From Phreatobacter sp. (GTDB lineage Bacteria > Pseudomonadota > Alphaproteobacteria > Rhizobiales > Phreatobacteraceae): 64,000 nucleotides of DNA. Made by a program: the position numbers and the translations under genes. The stretch spans positions 283,036 through 347,035 of the forward strand of contig NZ_JAPZTZ010000004.1 in NCBI RefSeq assembly GCF_027532945.1, written 5' to 3'. Positions 51,997 to 61,044 of the stretch are shown one piece after another. The number at the start of each line of letters is the position of its first letter. Within the stretch, counting starts at the first letter, position 1. The notes beneath the pieces are model-generated. The model saw nothing but the letters and a program-made list of their open reading frames with translations. It was not told where the DNA came from and did not search any database.

Positions 51997-52197
51997 ATGG
52001 GGTCCGTTCTTCGTTTCCCGCTCGAAAGACGCCGCATGCTGGGGTCGGAGCAGGAGCCGTCTTCCGCCGCCGGCGAGGTGGTGGTGCTGCCCGTCGTCCG
52101 GATCGAACGCCATGACCTGCCACCGCCGCCGGTTCTCATCGTCGATCCGCCCCTGAAGGGCGGCGACCGGCCGAAGCGCCGGCGCAGGAGCGCCTGA
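51997..52197 (+). CDS. 66-aa hypothetical protein
   Basis: Start at ATG 51997 with AAGGGAGG 7 bases upstream; the track's start at 51928 lacks such a site. Sequence opens MGSVLRFPLERRRM, has a central hydrophobic strand (EVVVLPVVRIERHD), then PPPPVLIVDPPL and a strongly basic end (RPKRRRRSA). No family recognised. Possibly cotranscribed with the lipoprotein gene 44 bases downstream. Confidence 0.6.
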   Translation: MGSVLRFPLERRRMLGSEQEPSSAAGEVVVLPVVRIERHDLPPPPVLIVDPPLKGGDRPKRRRRSA

Positions 52198-52241
52198 CCC
52201 TTCCCGAGGACGGGCTGCGTTCACCCGCGGAAGGCCCCCGC

Positions 52242-53060
52242 ATGTTCCACGCCGCCGTCCGATCCGCCGTCCCCGGCCTTGCCGCCGCCGGTCTCGCCCT
52301 GGCGCTCGGCGCCTGTGCGCCGCAGGGCGACCTCGGCCGTCCCGCCCCCAATGTCCTCAACGACGAGATCATGCCCTGGGCCGGCAGCCACGCCGCCCGT
52401 TGGCGCGAGGAACCCGTCTCCGGCTATGGCTTCACCGATGCCGAGCGCGAGATGCGCCAGCTCGGCTACGGCCTGATCATGCCCACCCACGCCGCCGATC
52501 GCGCCAACCAGTTCTGGGCCGAGCTGCGCCGAACCCGCATCGGCGATCCGGTTGCTTATGATCCCGACCCGCGCGGCTATTGCCGGACGCTGGCCCGCGA
52601 GGACTATCGCTCGTCCAAGGCCCGTTTCATCCGCATGACCGATGACATGCGCGCCGACCGCCAGCGCATCCGCCCCTTCTGCGACAAGGCCCGCGAGGTG
52701 CTGGCCGCCGACCGGGTGCGCGAGGGCGCGCTCGGCTACATTCCGAGCCTCACCCCGGTCGAGGTCCGCTCCGCCCGCGACCGCATTGCCGAGAACCGCA
52801 CCATCATCGCCTGGGTGCGCCATGGCCTGCGCCAGCATTCCGAGGCCTATCGCTGCGCGCTCAACACCCAGATCGTCGCCACCCCCGAGCACGAGGCGGT
52901 GATGGCGGAGCGCGAGCTCGGCGGGCTGGAAGAGGACATCCGCGAGTTCGACCGGCTCTGTTCGGTTGTCACCAGCCGCGGCGGCATCGGCGTCGAGCAG
53001 GCACCGCCCCGCTACTACCCGCGCTCGCCGGCCCCCGACGAGGTCATCATCAGCAAGTGA
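52242..53060 (+). CDS. hypothetical lipoprotein (272 aa)
   Basis: The signal ends in a lipobox (AAAGLALALGAC), predicting lipid attachment at the Cys near residue 25. The mature chain is helical and rich in charged residues (GYGFTDAEREMRQLGYGLIM, YCRTLAREDYRSSKARFIRMTDDMRADRQRI, DRIAENRTIIAWVRHGLRQHSEAYRCALNTQIV), with a proline-rich end. Four mature cysteines may form disulfides. No family recognised; likely an envelope protein. Confidence 0.7.
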   Translation: MFHAAVRSAVPGLAAAGLALALGACAPQGDLGRPAPNVLNDEIMPWAGSHAARWREEPVSGYGFTDAEREMRQLGYGLIMPTHAADRANQFWAELRRTRIGDPVAYDPDPRGYCRTLAREDYRSSKARFIRMTDDMRADRQRIRPFCDKAREVLAADRVREGALGYIPSLTPVEVRSARDRIAENRTIIAWVRHGLRQHSEAYRCALNTQIVATPEHEAVMAERELGGLEEDIREFDRLCSVVTSRGGIGVEQAPPRYYPRSPAPDEVIISK

Positions 53061-53075
53061 CGGCGCGCCGGCCGC

Positions 53076-53699
53076 TCACTCCGTCGGCGGCGCCATTTCC
53101 GGCGTGAGGATCTCGCAGAGCGCCTGGCTTGCCAGCTGGTCACGCACCAGGGGCGCGACGCTCGGCTGCACGGCGAGCGCCCGGATCAGCACGAAGCCCT
53201 CCGTCGTCGGCGAGACGAGGATCAGGTTGTCTGCCGCCGTCTCGTCCTCGTCGGTGGTGATCTCGCGGCGCTGCGCCTGCGTCACCACGAAGAGGTCGAG
53301 CACCCGCCGGGTCGCTGCCCTGTCGTTGATGGCGCCGAAGGCGAGGCCCGTGGAGGTATAGAGCGCGATGGCGGTGTAATGCGGCGTCACCGGCGCACGC
53401 ACATGCAGCGGTCCGCTGGTCAGGTCGAAGCGGCACACCGCCGTCTCGAAGGCCGGATCGGCGAGCGGCAGGACCACCGAGGCGCGGCCTGACAGCGTCG
53501 TCAGCCGGTTGACGGTCGCGACCTCCGACAGCCGGGCGCGGGCATCGTCCGGGGCGAGCCGCGGCAGGGCGAAGACCGAGACGATGTGCACGGCGACGCC
53601 GAGCAGCAGTCCGGCCAGCACCCAGGGCAGGATGCCGAGGACGCGGGCGAAGCGCTCGCGGCCGATGCCGGCGAGGCGCCGCGGCGAGAGGTCGGTCAT
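53076..53699 (-). CDS. DUF1254-like membrane-anchored protein
   Basis: 207 aa. One membrane helix (RVLGILPWVLAGLLLGVAVHIVSVFALP) is followed by a periplasmic domain with FDLTSGPLHVRAPVTPHYTAIALYTSTGLAFGAINDRAA, which fits DUF1254. The preceding gene on the same strand encodes a DUF1214-like protein, and the two domains are often fused or paired elsewhere. Function of the pair is unknown. It starts 49 bases after the DUF1214 stop. Confidence 0.75.
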   Translation of the reverse strand: MTDLSPRRLAGIGRERFARVLGILPWVLAGLLLGVAVHIVSVFALPRLAPDDARARLSEVATVNRLTTLSGRASVVLPLADPAFETAVCRFDLTSGPLHVRAPVTPHYTAIALYTSTGLAFGAINDRAATRRVLDLFVVTQAQRREITTDEDETAADNLILVSPTTEGFVLIRALAVQPSVAPLVRDQLASQALCEILTPEMAPPTE

Positions 53700-53748
53700 T
53701 CCCGCCCCCCGTTCATCATGCCCGCGACCCTCACGATGCCCGCGCCGC

Positions 53749-54321
53749 TCATGGACAGCTCACCTTGCTGAGCGAGGGCAGGGGGGTGCCGGCCGAGATC
53801 GTGGTCGCCACGGCGGTGTCGTAGAGCCGCAGCACCAGCCGCAGCTCGTCGGCCCCGCCCGAGGGCAGCCAGTTGCCGGCCCGGGCTTGCGGCGCGACGA
53901 GGATCTCCGCGGCGCCATCCGTGCCGCGCACCACCTCGTAGCTGGTGAAACCCTGGCGGAAGCCTTCGCGCACCACCGGCTGGAAATCGCCGCCGGCTGC
54001 CGTCAGCGTCCAGTAGCGGGCCGGCGGCACGGGGCCGTGGAAGCGATAGGTGCAGCGCCCATCGAGCGCCGCGCCGGCCTCGTCCTGGTCGGCGACGAGG
54101 GCAAGGCCATCGGCCAGCGCGAGGGGGAGCGTGCCGAGCCGGGCTGCCACCGCACGGGCATAGGGGTCGGCCTCGGCCGTGCCGGCCTTCGGCGTCACCA
54201 GCCACGGGCCGATGCGGAACGTGCCCACCCCCATCGAGCGGCCGACGGAGAGCGCGGTCAGGCCGAGGCCCGTCGCGGCCCCGATGGCGAGGGTCAGGAG
54301 GAGGCCGGGCAAGGCGCGCAT
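53749..54321 (-). CDS. DUF1214-like exported protein
   Basis: 190 aa from the ATG at 54321. The N-terminal helix RALPGLLLTLAIGAATGLGLTALSV is a signal or anchor. The domain reads GVGTFRIGPWLVTPKAGTAEADPYARAVAARLGTLPL, then CTYRFHGPVPPARYWTLTAAGG, NWLPSGGADELRLVLRLYDTAVATT, all features of DUF1214. Upstream of the DUF1254-like gene and 28 bases downstream of the PBP1A gene on the same strand, so the three may form one operon. Confidence 0.78.
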   Translation of the reverse strand: MRALPGLLLTLAIGAATGLGLTALSVGRSMGVGTFRIGPWLVTPKAGTAEADPYARAVAARLGTLPLALADGLALVADQDEAGAALDGRCTYRFHGPVPPARYWTLTAAGGDFQPVVREGFRQGFTSYEVVRGTDGAAEILVAPQARAGNWLPSGGADELRLVLRLYDTAVATTISAGTPLPSLSKVSCP

Positions 54322-54349
54322 CAGCGGGTCGTCTCTGTCGCGGTGCCGG

Positions 54350-56569
54350 TCATCGCGTGACGGAGCCGGAAGGCGCCGCCGACAGCGGGCCCGGCCGGCC
54401 CTCCGCTGCATCGCGCAGCATCAGGTCGATGCGGCCGAGCACCTCCATCGACCGGCGCGACAGCGATTGCGGGCGGTCGGCGATGCCGGCCTGCGGCAAG
54501 GGTGCGGCCGAGGGCGCGCCGGCCGGAGCCTGCGGGGCGGTGGTCAGGCCGAAGATCGGCCGGCGGTCGAGGCCCTGATGGGCGGTGTTCATGATCTGCG
54601 AGAAGGTCATGGCCGGCAGCGAGCCGCCGGTCATCCGGTTGGTCTCGGAATAGTCGTCGTTGCCGTACCAGATGCCGGTGACGAAATGGCTGGAATAGCC
54701 GACGAACAGCGCGTCCCGGTAGGAATTGGTCGTGCCGGTCTTGCCGCCGACCTGCACGCCCTGCACCTGCGCCCGCCGCCCCGTGCCGGATTCCACCACG
54801 CCGACCAGCATGCCGTTCATGTCGGTGGCGACCTGCGGCGAGAACACCCGTTTGCGCGCCGGCAGGTCGCGGTCGGCGCGCCAGACGACTTCGCCGGCGG
54901 AATTGCGGATCTCCACCGCAGCGTGCGGCTGGAGGGCAAGGCCGCCGGAGGCGAAGCTGCCATAGGCGGTGGTGAGCTCGACCAGAGTCACCTCGGCCGC
55001 GCCGATCGGCATCGGCGCCGTGTCGGTGATCGGCCGCGTCACCCCCATCTCGCGGGCGGTGGCGATGATCTTCTGCCGGCCGATGCGGCTGTCGCCGCGG
55101 CCCATCTGCTGGGTCAGGATCACCGGGATCGAGTTGATGGACCGCACCATGGCTGCGGTCACGGTGGTCGAGCCGGAAAAGCTGCGGCCATAGTTCTGCG
55201 GGCACCAGTTGCCGAGACAGATCGGCCTGTCCACCACGATGGAGCGGCCGTTGATGAGGCCCTCGCGCATGGCCGCGCCATAGACGATCGGCTTGAAGGA
55301 CGAGCCGGGCTGCCGCATCGCCTCGGTGGCGCGGTTGAACTGGCTCGCGCCATAGTCCCGGCCACCGACGATGGCCCGGACCGTGCCGTCGACCTCCATC
55401 ACCACCGCCGCCGCCTGGCTGGCGCCATAGTCGCCGCCATACTGGCGCAGCACCTGATCGACCGAGGTCTCGGCCTGCTTCTGGATTGTGAGGTCGAGCC
55501 CGGTGCGAACCGTCAGCACCCGGTCGATCAGCGAAGGCGTCGCGGCGACGAGGCGTTTCACGTCCTCGAAGGCGTAGTCGAGATAGTAGTTGGGGACGGC
55601 GTCGTCCTTGCGGTCGACGGGGGTGGCCGGGTTGCGCCGTGCCCCGAAGACCTGACCATCGGTCATGAAGCCGGCCTCGACCAGATTGTCGAGCACCGTG
55701 TTGGCCCGGGCGCGCGCCGCCGGCAGGTTGACGTGGGGGGCAAAGCGCGTCGGCGCCTTGAACAGGCCGGCAAGCATGGCCGCCTCCGCCAGCGTCACGT
55801 CCCGCACCGACTTGCCGAAATAATATTCCGAGGCGGCCTCTGCCCCGAAGGCGCCGCCGCCCATATAGGCGCGGTCGAGATAGGTCTTGAGGATCTCGTT
55901 CTTCGTCGCCCGCGATTCCAGCCAGAGGGCGAGGAAGGCCTCCTTGATCTTGCGCTCGATGGAGCGTTCGTTCGACAGGAACAGGTTCTTGGCGAGCTGC
56001 TGGGTCAGCGTCGAGCCGCCCTGGACGACGCCGCCGGCCCGCGCATTGGTGGCGATGGCGCGGAACGTACCGATGATGTCGATACCGTAATGCTCGAAGA
56101 ACCGTCGGTCCTCCGTGGCGAGCACCGCCTTGATGAGGTGGTCGGGGAATTCCTCCAGCGGCACCGAATCGTTGAGGCGAATGCCGCGCCGCCCCACCTC
56201 GTTGCCATAGCGGTCCTGGAAGACCACCGAGAGCTCGGAGGGCTTGCGCCAGTCCTCGTTGGTGTCGCGGAAGGCGGGGATGGCGAGCATCAGCAGGACG
56301 AGCAGGCCGCCGGTGCCCAAGGTCATGCCCTCGGAGGCGATCTCGGCGAAGACGCGTTTCCAGCCATAGACCTGCACGCGATCGGCGAGGTCGGCGAGCC
56401 TTTCCCAGGCGCGACCGATCGCTCCGGCGAGCCGGTAGGCGCCGTCGTTCAGCCGTGCATCGAGGTCGAGGAAGAAGCGCCTGAGGGCGCTTCCCCACCC
56501 GCCGCCGGGAGTGAGGTCGGTCAAGCCGGAACGCCTTTCTGGGCAGGCCCTTGACGATATGCTTACCAT
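54350..56569 (-). CDS. mrcA: penicillin-binding protein 1A-type bifunctional enzyme
   Basis: About 740 aa from ATG 56569 (TTG at 56525 is an alternative). Membrane anchor ~residues 80-105 (GMTLGTGGLLVLLMLAIPAF). Glycosyltransferase: AVLATEDRRFFEHYGIDIIG (catalytic Glu) and GGSTLTQQLAKNLFL, then RKIKEAFLALWLE. Transpeptidase: Ser-x-x-Lys in QPGSSFKPIVYGAA, SxN in VRSINSIPVIL, KTG in VGGKTGTTNSYRDALFVGYS. It makes and crosslinks peptidoglycan. The short length compared with E. coli PBP1A suits the alphaproteobacterial 1A-like class. A perfect palindrome overlaps the start. Confidence 0.93.
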   Translation of the reverse strand: MVSISSRACPERRSGLTDLTPGGGWGSALRRFFLDLDARLNDGAYRLAGAIGRAWERLADLADRVQVYGWKRVFAEIASEGMTLGTGGLLVLLMLAIPAFRDTNEDWRKPSELSVVFQDRYGNEVGRRGIRLNDSVPLEEFPDHLIKAVLATEDRRFFEHYGIDIIGTFRAIATNARAGGVVQGGSTLTQQLAKNLFLSNERSIERKIKEAFLALWLESRATKNEILKTYLDRAYMGGGAFGAEAASEYYFGKSVRDVTLAEAAMLAGLFKAPTRFAPHVNLPAARARANTVLDNLVEAGFMTDGQVFGARRNPATPVDRKDDAVPNYYLDYAFEDVKRLVAATPSLIDRVLTVRTGLDLTIQKQAETSVDQVLRQYGGDYGASQAAAVVMEVDGTVRAIVGGRDYGASQFNRATEAMRQPGSSFKPIVYGAAMREGLINGRSIVVDRPICLGNWCPQNYGRSFSGSTTVTAAMVRSINSIPVILTQQMGRGDSRIGRQKIIATAREMGVTRPITDTAPMPIGAAEVTLVELTTAYGSFASGGLALQPHAAVEIRNSAGEVVWRADRDLPARKRVFSPQVATDMNGMLVGVVESGTGRRAQVQGVQVGGKTGTTNSYRDALFVGYSSHFVTGIWYGNDDYSETNRMTGGSLPAMTFSQIMNTAHQGLDRRPIFGLTTAPQAPAGAPSAAPLPQAGIADRPQSLSRRSMEVLGRIDLMLRDAAEGRPGPLSAAPSGSVTR

Positions 56570-56573
56570 ATCG
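56555..56573. promoter_or_regulatory. perfect palindrome at the PBP1A start
   Basis: CGATATG-cttac-CATATCG, 7-bp arms, overlapping the ATG at 56569 on the minus strand and TTGACG on the plus strand. A candidate operator or translation-blocking hairpin. Confidence 0.35.
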
Positions 56574-56672
56574 GAGATCGGCGGGGTGAGCCAACGGCCT
56601 CGCGCCGTCTCCACCGTTCTCTGACAAGAGGGTTACCGGCCGGGCGTCGGGAACGCCCGCGGGAGGGCCGCC

Positions 56673-57161
56673 ATGGCCGACGACACAGCGGGCGAGGGGC
56701 CGCGCACCACGCCGTTCTGGCGGGACAAGCCGCTGGAGGCCATGACCGATTCCGAATGGGAGAGCCTGTGCGACGGCTGCGCCCGCTGCTGCCTCAACAA
56801 GCTCGAGGACGAGGAGACCGGCGCAATTCATTTCACCTCGGTCGCCTGCACGCTCCTCGATGGCGCGTCCTGCCGCTGCAGCGACTATGCCAACCGCCAG
56901 GAGCGCGTGCCGGACTGCGTCCGCCTGACGCCCGAGGAGGCGCGGACCCTGCCCTGGCTGCCGCCGACCTGCGCCTATCGCCTCGTCGCCGAGGGGCGCG
57001 ACCTCTACTGGTGGCATCCCCTCGTCTCCGGTGACCCCGAGACGGTTCATGCGGCGGGGATATCGGTGCGCGGCCGAATCACCGCCTGGGAACACGAGCT
57101 CACCGAGCTGCAGGAGCTGGAGCATCATCTGGCGGATTGGCCGGGGCGCGAGCCCGGCTAG
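56673..57161 (+). CDS. YcgN-family cysteine cluster protein (UPF0260)
   Basis: 162 aa. Cysteine-rich pattern [21 protein letters not shown], then [72 protein letters not shown], the YcgN/UPF0260 family. The cysteines suggest a metal or Fe-S site; function unknown. GGGAGG ribosome site. Upstream of the DUF1330 gene, divergent from the PBP1A gene. Confidence 0.93.
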   Translation: MADDTAGEGPRTTPFWRDKPLEAMTDSEWESLCDGCARCCLNKLEDEETGAIHFTSVACTLLDGASCRCSDYANRQERVPDCVRLTPEEARTLPWLPPTCAYRLVAEGRDLYWWHPLVSGDPETVHAAGISVRGRITAWEHELTELQELEHHLADWPGREPG

Positions 57162-57258
57162 GCCGACCTCGGCGAGGCCATCTCTCCTTCCGCCGAGTGG
57201 CAGGGACGGGCAACGGACTTATGGTGGTGCTCCGTTCCGCTTGAGGGGGGAATGCACC

Positions 57259-57693
57259 ATGAGCGATGCCAAAGGCCACGTTGATCCCACCAAGGAACGG
57301 TTCGCGCTGTTCAAGGACCTGCCGCGCGACGAGCCGATCCACATGCTCAATCTCGTCAGCCTCAAGGCCGAGGCCACCTATCCCGACGGCCGCAAGGCGA
57401 CGGGCCGCGAGGCCTATGCCGCCTATGGCCGCGAGAGCGGACCGGTGTTCCGCGGGCTCGGCGGGCGCATCGTCTGGTCGGGCCGGCCGGACCTCATGCT
57501 GATCGGCCCGGAGGCCGAGCGCTGGGACATCGCCTTCATCGCCGAATACCCGTCCGGCCAGGCCTTCATCGACATGATCCGCGATCCCGCCTACCGCGAG
57601 GCCGTGAAGCACCGGCAGGCGGCGGTGGCGGACTCGCGCCTCGTCCGGATGAAGCCGGGCAATCCCGGTGCGGGGTTCGGCGAGGAGGGGTGA
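57259..57693 (+). CDS. DUF1330 family protein
   Basis: 144 aa from the ATG at 57259 with GAGGGGGG upstream; the track's longer start runs into the YcgN gene. DUF1330 pattern: DEPIHMLNLVSLKAEATYPDG, ATGREAYAAYGRESGPVFRGLGGRIVWSGRPDLMLIG, WDIAFIAEYPSGQAFIDMIRDPAYREAVKHRQAAVADSRLVRM. Ferredoxin-like small fold, no known catalysis. It ends 3 bases before the convergent cueR stop. Confidence 0.85.
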   Translation: MSDAKGHVDPTKERFALFKDLPRDEPIHMLNLVSLKAEATYPDGRKATGREAYAAYGRESGPVFRGLGGRIVWSGRPDLMLIGPEAERWDIAFIAEYPSGQAFIDMIRDPAYREAVKHRQAAVADSRLVRMKPGNPGAGFGEEG

Positions 57694-57696
57694 CCC

Positions 57697-58131
57697 TCAC
57701 GCCGCCCGTCGCCGGGCTTTTGTGGGCGCTGCGGGCGCGGGGTGATGGTCGCCAAGCTCCTCGATGATCGGGCAGGTGGCCCGCGCGCCCTTCTCGCAGG
57801 AGCCGACCAGCGCCTGCAGCGTCGCGATCATGTCCTGCAGCTTCCTGGCCTGCTCCTCCATCTCCTTCAGATGGGTCCGGGCGATGGCGCGCACATCGGC
57901 ATTCGAGCGGCCGGCATCGCTCCACAGCGCCAGCAGCGAGCGGATCTGCTCGATGGAAAAACCGAGGTCGCGGGCCCGCCGCACGAAGCCGAGCCGGTGA
58001 ACGTCCTCGGTGTCGTAGTCGCGATAGCCGCTGTCGCGCCTGTCGGCAGCGGGCAGGAGGCCGATCTGCTCGTAGTAGCGGATCATCTTTGCCGAGACGC
58101 CGGAGGCGCTCGCGGCCTGGCCGATATTCAT
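57697..58131 (-). CDS. cueR: Cu(I)-responsive MerR-family regulator
   Basis: 144 aa. MerR-type N-terminal HTH (NIGQAASASGVSAKMIRYYEQIGLLPAADRRDSGYRDY), long coiled helix (HLKEMEEQARKLQDMIATLQALV), and the metal loop with two Cys spaced C-x7-C (SCEKGARATCP), the monovalent-ion pattern of CueR. It bends and activates the copA promoter when copper is bound. Ribosome site GAGGAAGAGG. Divergent from copA, sharing the operator at 58205-58235. Confidence 0.92.
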   Translation of the reverse strand: MNIGQAASASGVSAKMIRYYEQIGLLPAADRRDSGYRDYDTEDVHRLGFVRRARDLGFSIEQIRSLLALWSDAGRSNADVRAIARTHLKEMEEQARKLQDMIATLQALVGSCEKGARATCPIIEELGDHHPAPAAPTKARRRAA

Positions 58132-58204
58132 GGGCCTCTTCCTCGCTTTGGCGCTGGATCAATGCGGCGCCCCGCGGGTTCATCAATGCGACCGGATCGC
58201 CCGC

Positions 58205-58235
58205 TTGACCTTCCCATGATGGGAAGGATTAGACG
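58205..58235 (+). promoter_or_regulatory. CueR-controlled copA promoter
   Basis: -35 TTGACC (58205-58210), a 19-bp perfect palindrome CCTTCCCATGATGGGAAGG (58209-58227), then TTAGACG as the -10 (18-19-base spacer). The stretched spacer filled by a palindrome is the signature of MerR-family metal promoters. 27 bases separate the -10 from the copA start codon. Confidence 0.85.
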
Positions 58236-58261
58236 TCGCCGCAAGAGTGAAGGAGATCGCC

Positions 58262-60673
58262 ATGACGGCGCATGATTCCAAGCCGACCGGCTCGTGCTGC
58301 GGCGGGCATGGCCAGAACCATGCTGGGCATGACCATGCGGGCCACGATCACGCTCACCACCATGCCGCCGCCGCTCCCGCCGGCCAGGTGATCGACCCCG
58401 TCTGCGGCATGACGGTCGATCCGGCGACGACCCCCCACAAGACCACCCTCGACGGCGTCGAGCACTTTTTCTGCTCCTCCGGCTGCGTCGTGAAGTTCCG
58501 CAAGGACCCCGCCCGCTATCTCGACCCGGCCAGCGCCCCGCCGGCCGAGGCTGTCCCGGAGGGCACCGAGTTCACCTGCCCGATGCACCTCGAGATCGTC
58601 CAGGTCGGCCCCGGCACCTGCCCGATCTGCGGCATGGCGCTCGAGCCGATGATGGTCACCGCCGATGCCGGCCCCAACGAGGAGCTGATCGACATGACCC
58701 GCCGGTTCTGGGCGGGCCTTGTCCTCGCCCTGCCGGTCTTCGTGCTGGAAATGGGTGCCCACGTTTTCGGCTGGGACCCGCTGCCGCATGGCTGGTCGGT
58801 CTGGGTGCAGTTCGCCCTCGCCACCCCGGTCGTGCTCTGGGCCGGCTGGCCCTTCTTCGTCCGCGGCTGGCAGTCGGTGCAGACCGGCCACCTCAACATG
58901 TTCACGCTGATCGCCATCGGCACTGGCGTCGCCTGGACCTATTCCCTCGTCGCGACCCTGGCGCCGGGCCTTTTCCCGGCCGCCTTCCGTGACCATCACG
59001 GTCAGGTCGCCGTCTATTTCGAGGCGGCGGCGGTGATCACCGTCCTCGTCCTGCTGGGACAGGTGCTGGAGCTCCGGGCCCGCGACGCCACCTCCGGGGC
59101 CATTCGCGCCCTTCTCGACCTTGCCCCAAAGACCGCCCGCCGTATTGCTGCCGACGGCAGCGAGGCCGAGGTGCCGGTGGAGGAGATCGCCGTCGGCGAC
59201 TGCCTGCGCATCCGCCCCGGCGAGAAGGTGCCGGTGGATGGCACGGTCGCGGAGGGCCGCAGCGCCATCGACGAGAGCATGGTCACCGGCGAATCCATGC
59301 CGGTCACCAAGGAGCCCGGCGACCGCGCCATTGCCGGCACGCTGAACCGCTCCGGCAGCCTCGTTATCGCGGCGGACAAGGTTGGCCGCGACACGATGCT
59401 GGCGCAGATCGTCCAGCTCGTCGCCACCGCCCAGCGGTCGCGGGCGCCGATCCAGCGCCTTGCCGATCAGGTCTCCGGCTTCTTCGTGCCCATCGTGCTG
59501 GCGGTCGCGGTCCTCGCCTTCGCCGCCTGGGCGATCTTCGGCCCGCCGCCGCAGCTCGCCTTCGCCCTCGTCGCGGCGGTCTCGGTGCTGATCATCGCCT
59601 GTCCCTGCGCCCTCGGCCTCGCAACCCCCATGTCGATCATGGTCGGCGTTGGCCGCGGCGCGGCCGCCGGCGTCCTGATCCGCGACGCCGCGGCGCTGGA
59701 GCGGCTGGAGAAGGTCGACACGCTCATCATCGACAAGACCGGCACGCTCACGGAAGGCCGCCCCGCCGTCACCGCCGTGGTGCCGGCGGAGGGGTTCACC
59801 GAGGACGAGGTGCTGCGCATCGCCGCTGCCGTCGAGAAGCCCTCCGAGCATCCGCTCGCCGAGGCCATCGTCCGCGAGGCGGCGCATCGGGCCATCGCCG
59901 TGCCGCGCGTCCTCGGCTTCGATTCCCCCACCGGCAAGGGCGTCATCGGCATGGTCGAGCGGAAGCGCGTCACGCTGGGCTCGGCCGCCTTCCTCGCCGA
60001 ACTGTCGGTGGACACGGCGCCGCTCGCGGCCCTTGCCGACGAGTTGCGCAAGGACGGCGCGACGGTGGTCTTCCTCGCCGTCAACGGCCGCGCCGCCGGC
60101 CTCATCGCCATCGCCGATCCGGTGAAGGCGACGACACCGGCAGCCCTCGCCGCGCTGCGGGACGATGGCATCCGCATCGTCATGCTCACCGGCGACAACC
60201 GCATCACCGCCGAGGCGGTCGCCCGCCAGCTCGGCATTTCCGCTGTGGAGGCCGACGTGCTGCCCGAGGGCAAGGCCGAGGTCGTCGCCCGCTGGCGCGC
60301 CACCGGCGCGGTGGTGGCCATGGCCGGCGACGGCGTCAACGATGCCCCGGCTCTCGCCGCCGCCGATGTCGGCATCGCCATGGGCACCGGCACCGACGTC
60401 GCCATGGAGAGCGCCGGCATCACCCTGGTGAAGGGCGACCTCCTTGGCCTCGTCCGCGCCCGGCGATTGTCGGAGGCGACCATGGCCAATATCCGCCAGA
60501 ACCTCACCTTCGCCTTCGCCTATAACGCCCTCGGCGTGCCGGTGGCGGCGGGCCTGCTCTACCCGGCCTTCGGCTTGCTGCTCTCGCCGATGATCGCGGC
60601 TGCGGCCATGTCGCTGTCCTCGGTCAGCGTCATCGGCAATGCCCTGAGGCTGAGGGCGGTGAAGCTGGGGTGA
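58262..60673 (+). CDS. copA: copper-translocating P1B-type ATPase with YHS and heavy-metal-binding N-terminal domains
   Basis: 803 aa from the ATG at 58262 (AAGGAG ribosome site). The N terminus is His-rich ([15 protein letters not shown]), followed by a YHS domain ([43 protein letters not shown]) and a heavy-metal-binding domain ([26 protein letters not shown]). There is no ferredoxin-like HMA repeat. Core motifs: TGESMP, the transport-site CPCALG, phosphorylated Asp in [11 protein letters not shown] motif SEHPLAEAI, and [16 protein letters not shown]. Exports Cu(I) from the cytoplasm. Controlled by CueR. Confidence 0.95.
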   Translation: MTAHDSKPTGSCCGGHGQNHAGHDHAGHDHAHHHAAAAPAGQVIDPVCGMTVDPATTPHKTTLDGVEHFFCSSGCVVKFRKDPARYLDPASAPPAEAVPEGTEFTCPMHLEIVQVGPGTCPICGMALEPMMVTADAGPNEELIDMTRRFWAGLVLALPVFVLEMGAHVFGWDPLPHGWSVWVQFALATPVVLWAGWPFFVRGWQSVQTGHLNMFTLIAIGTGVAWTYSLVATLAPGLFPAAFRDHHGQVAVYFEAAAVITVLVLLGQVLELRARDATSGAIRALLDLAPKTARRIAADGSEAEVPVEEIAVGDCLRIRPGEKVPVDGTVAEGRSAIDESMVTGESMPVTKEPGDRAIAGTLNRSGSLVIAADKVGRDTMLAQIVQLVATAQRSRAPIQRLADQVSGFFVPIVLAVAVLAFAAWAIFGPPPQLAFALVAAVSVLIIACPCALGLATPMSIMVGVGRGAAAGVLIRDAAALERLEKVDTLIIDKTGTLTEGRPAVTAVVPAEGFTEDEVLRIAAAVEKPSEHPLAEAIVREAAHRAIAVPRVLGFDSPTGKGVIGMVERKRVTLGSAAFLAELSVDTAPLAALADELRKDGATVVFLAVNGRAAGLIAIADPVKATTPAALAALRDDGIRIVMLTGDNRITAEAVARQLGISAVEADVLPEGKAEVVARWRATGAVVAMAGDGVNDAPALAAADVGIAMGTGTDVAMESAGITLVKGDLLGLVRARRLSEATMANIRQNLTFAFAYNALGVPVAAGLLYPAFGLLLSPMIAAAAMSLSSVSVIGNALRLRAVKLG

Positions 60674-60771
60674 GGCCCCTTGTCGAACCCAAAGATCACG
60701 ACCCCGTGAGGGAACCATTCCCAGGCTCACCGGTTGTCCGCCCGACCACCACGCCACGAGGGAGACATCCG

Positions 60772-60972
60772 ATGAGCAGCACCACCGACGAGATCAAGGG
60801 CATGGCCAACCAGGCCATGGGCAATGTCAAGCAGGGCCTGGGCAAGGTTCTGGACAACACCGAGATGCAGGCCGAGGGCAAGCTGCAGGAGCTGCAGGAG
60901 CTGAAGGGCGAAGGCCAGCAGCTCAAGGGCGATGCCAAGGACGCCGTCAAGACGGTCGTCGACCGCGCCTGA
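60772..60972 (+). CDS. CsbD-family stress protein
   Basis: 66 aa from the ATG at 60772 with GAGGGAG upstream. Repeated low-complexity amphipathic pattern TDEIKGMANQAMGNVKQGLGKVLDNTEMQAEGK, QELKGEGQQLKGDAKDAV, as in CsbD. Usually induced in stress; function not settled. Its promoter is not clear. The next 167 bases hold the terminase-module promoter. Confidence 0.93.
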   Translation: MSSTTDEIKGMANQAMGNVKQGLGKVLDNTEMQAEGKLQELQELKGEGQQLKGDAKDAVKTVVDRA

Positions 60973-60996
60973 TCCTGTTTCTTAGGAAAATAGGCC

Positions 60997-61025
60997 TTGA
61001 CAGCGTAACGCTGCTCGGCTAGTTT
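60997..61025 (+). promoter_or_regulatory. sigma70-type promoter with internal palindromic operator
   Basis: -35 TTGACA (60997-61002), 17-base spacer, -10 TAGTTT (61020-61025). The palindrome CAGCGTaACGCTG (61001-61013) lies between the hexamers, a classic position for a repressor. A second short palindrome TTTTCGAAAA follows at 61033-61042. This promoter should drive the terminase module. Confidence 0.6.
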
Positions 61026-61044
61026 TGCGTCATTTTCGAAAACT

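Noticed and set aside
54179-56554. 791-aa plus-strand ORF
   Set aside because: Shadow of the PBP1A gene, whose catalytic motifs are all on the other strand.
54321-57128. 935-aa minus-strand ORF
   Set aside because: Out of frame with the PBP1A gene on the same strand; Arg/Pro-rich shadow.
58229-60757. 842-aa minus-strand ORF
   Set aside because: Antisense to copA; composition dominated by G/H/R/D repeats.
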